Shown piece after piece: positions 63,998 through 64,000 of a DNA stretch of 64,000 bases (position 1 is its first letter; every line of letters begins with the position of its first letter). Under the pieces are notes generated by a model. It saw only the letters and a program-made list of their open reading frames with translations, was not told the DNA's origin and made no database searches. The translations under genes were made by a program, and so were the position numbers. Origin of the DNA: an uncultured Flavobacteriales bacterium (GTDB taxonomy: Bacteria; Bacteroidota; Bacteroidia; Flavobacteriales_D; Crocinitomicaceae); assembly GCA_905480145.1 (NCBI GenBank), contig CAJQPA010000003.1, positions 28,763 through 92,762 on the forward strand, given 5' to 3'.

Positions 63998-64000
63998 CGT

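Noticed and set aside
1..64000. CRISPR arrays, insertion sequences, prophage, toxin-antitoxin or restriction genes
   Set aside because: None seen: no regularly spaced repeats, transposase or integrase signatures, phage genes or defence-type domains on either strand.

Overview
The window is a 64-kb piece of an AT-rich bacterial chromosome from the phylum Bacteroidota. Gene content suggests the order Flavobacteriales, possibly the Crocinitomicaceae/Cryomorphaceae side; that placement is inference. The indicators are a PorP/SprF protein next to a giant SprB-repeat protein ending in a type-B T9SS (type IX secretion) sorting domain, a SprE/PorW-like lipoprotein, an ATP synthase operon without beta and epsilon subunits, the Bacteroidota cox gene order, and promoters of the TTTG/TAnnTTTG type instead of -35/-10 boxes. 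Shine-Dalgarno sequences are mostly absent. I found no insertion sequence, prophage, CRISPR array or transfer region: this is a core, housekeeping-rich segment.

Layout. 1-10 kb: lysS (5' end cut by the window), a LacI-type regulator, then leftward asnS-rpoN-PAP2-like-M48 protease, pth, a GNAT-like protein and an iron-type alcohol dehydrogenase. 10-14 kb: a leftward ExbB / 4-TM protein / ExbD / ExbD proton-channel cluster and a divergent HTH protein. 14-20.3 kb: PorP/SprF and a 1767-residue SprB-repeat protein with a recently duplicated 261-bp unit. 20.3-20.9 kb: sparse intergenic DNA with tRNA-Ser(GGA). 21-25 kb: galE, an outer-membrane-like protein, tatD, ansA. 25-28 kb: metallo-hydrolase, glycosyltransferase, lipoproteins. 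28-33 kb: leftward respiratory operon ctaB, two oxidase subunit III genes, subunit IV, two Sco-type proteins, DUF420. 33.5-38.3 kb: queA, a [4Fe-4S]-type APS reductase, and ftsX-DUF3098-uppP-truB. 38.4-42 kb: fhs, a GT2 glycosyltransferase with an extra C-terminal domain, a secreted protein. 42-51.8 kb: yebC, sprE, bactofilin, atpZ, a DUF6168-like gene and atpB-E-F-H-A-G. 52-64 kb: rightward saccharopine dehydrogenase-like gene, metG, a small unknown, sucA-sucB, a membrane-spanning MutS-like ATPase, a short uncharacterised transcription unit and lepA.

How the genes fit together. Much of the window concerns aerobic energy metabolism (oxidase assembly, ATP synthase, 2-oxoglutarate dehydrogenase), translation (four aminoacyl-tRNA or tRNA-modifying enzymes, pth, lepA, tRNA-Ser), and cell envelope/T9SS functions. 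I see no clearly new multi-gene system. The best leads for follow-up are: (i) a classic intrinsic terminator directly after atpE inside the ATP synthase operon, a candidate for setting c-subunit excess; (ii) a roughly 165-residue insert made of three degenerate repeats inside a cytochrome oxidase subunit III; (iii) a membrane-embedded MutS-like ATPase; (iv) a 44-codon reading frame ending in a strong terminator upstream of lepA; (v) the recently duplicated SprB repeat.
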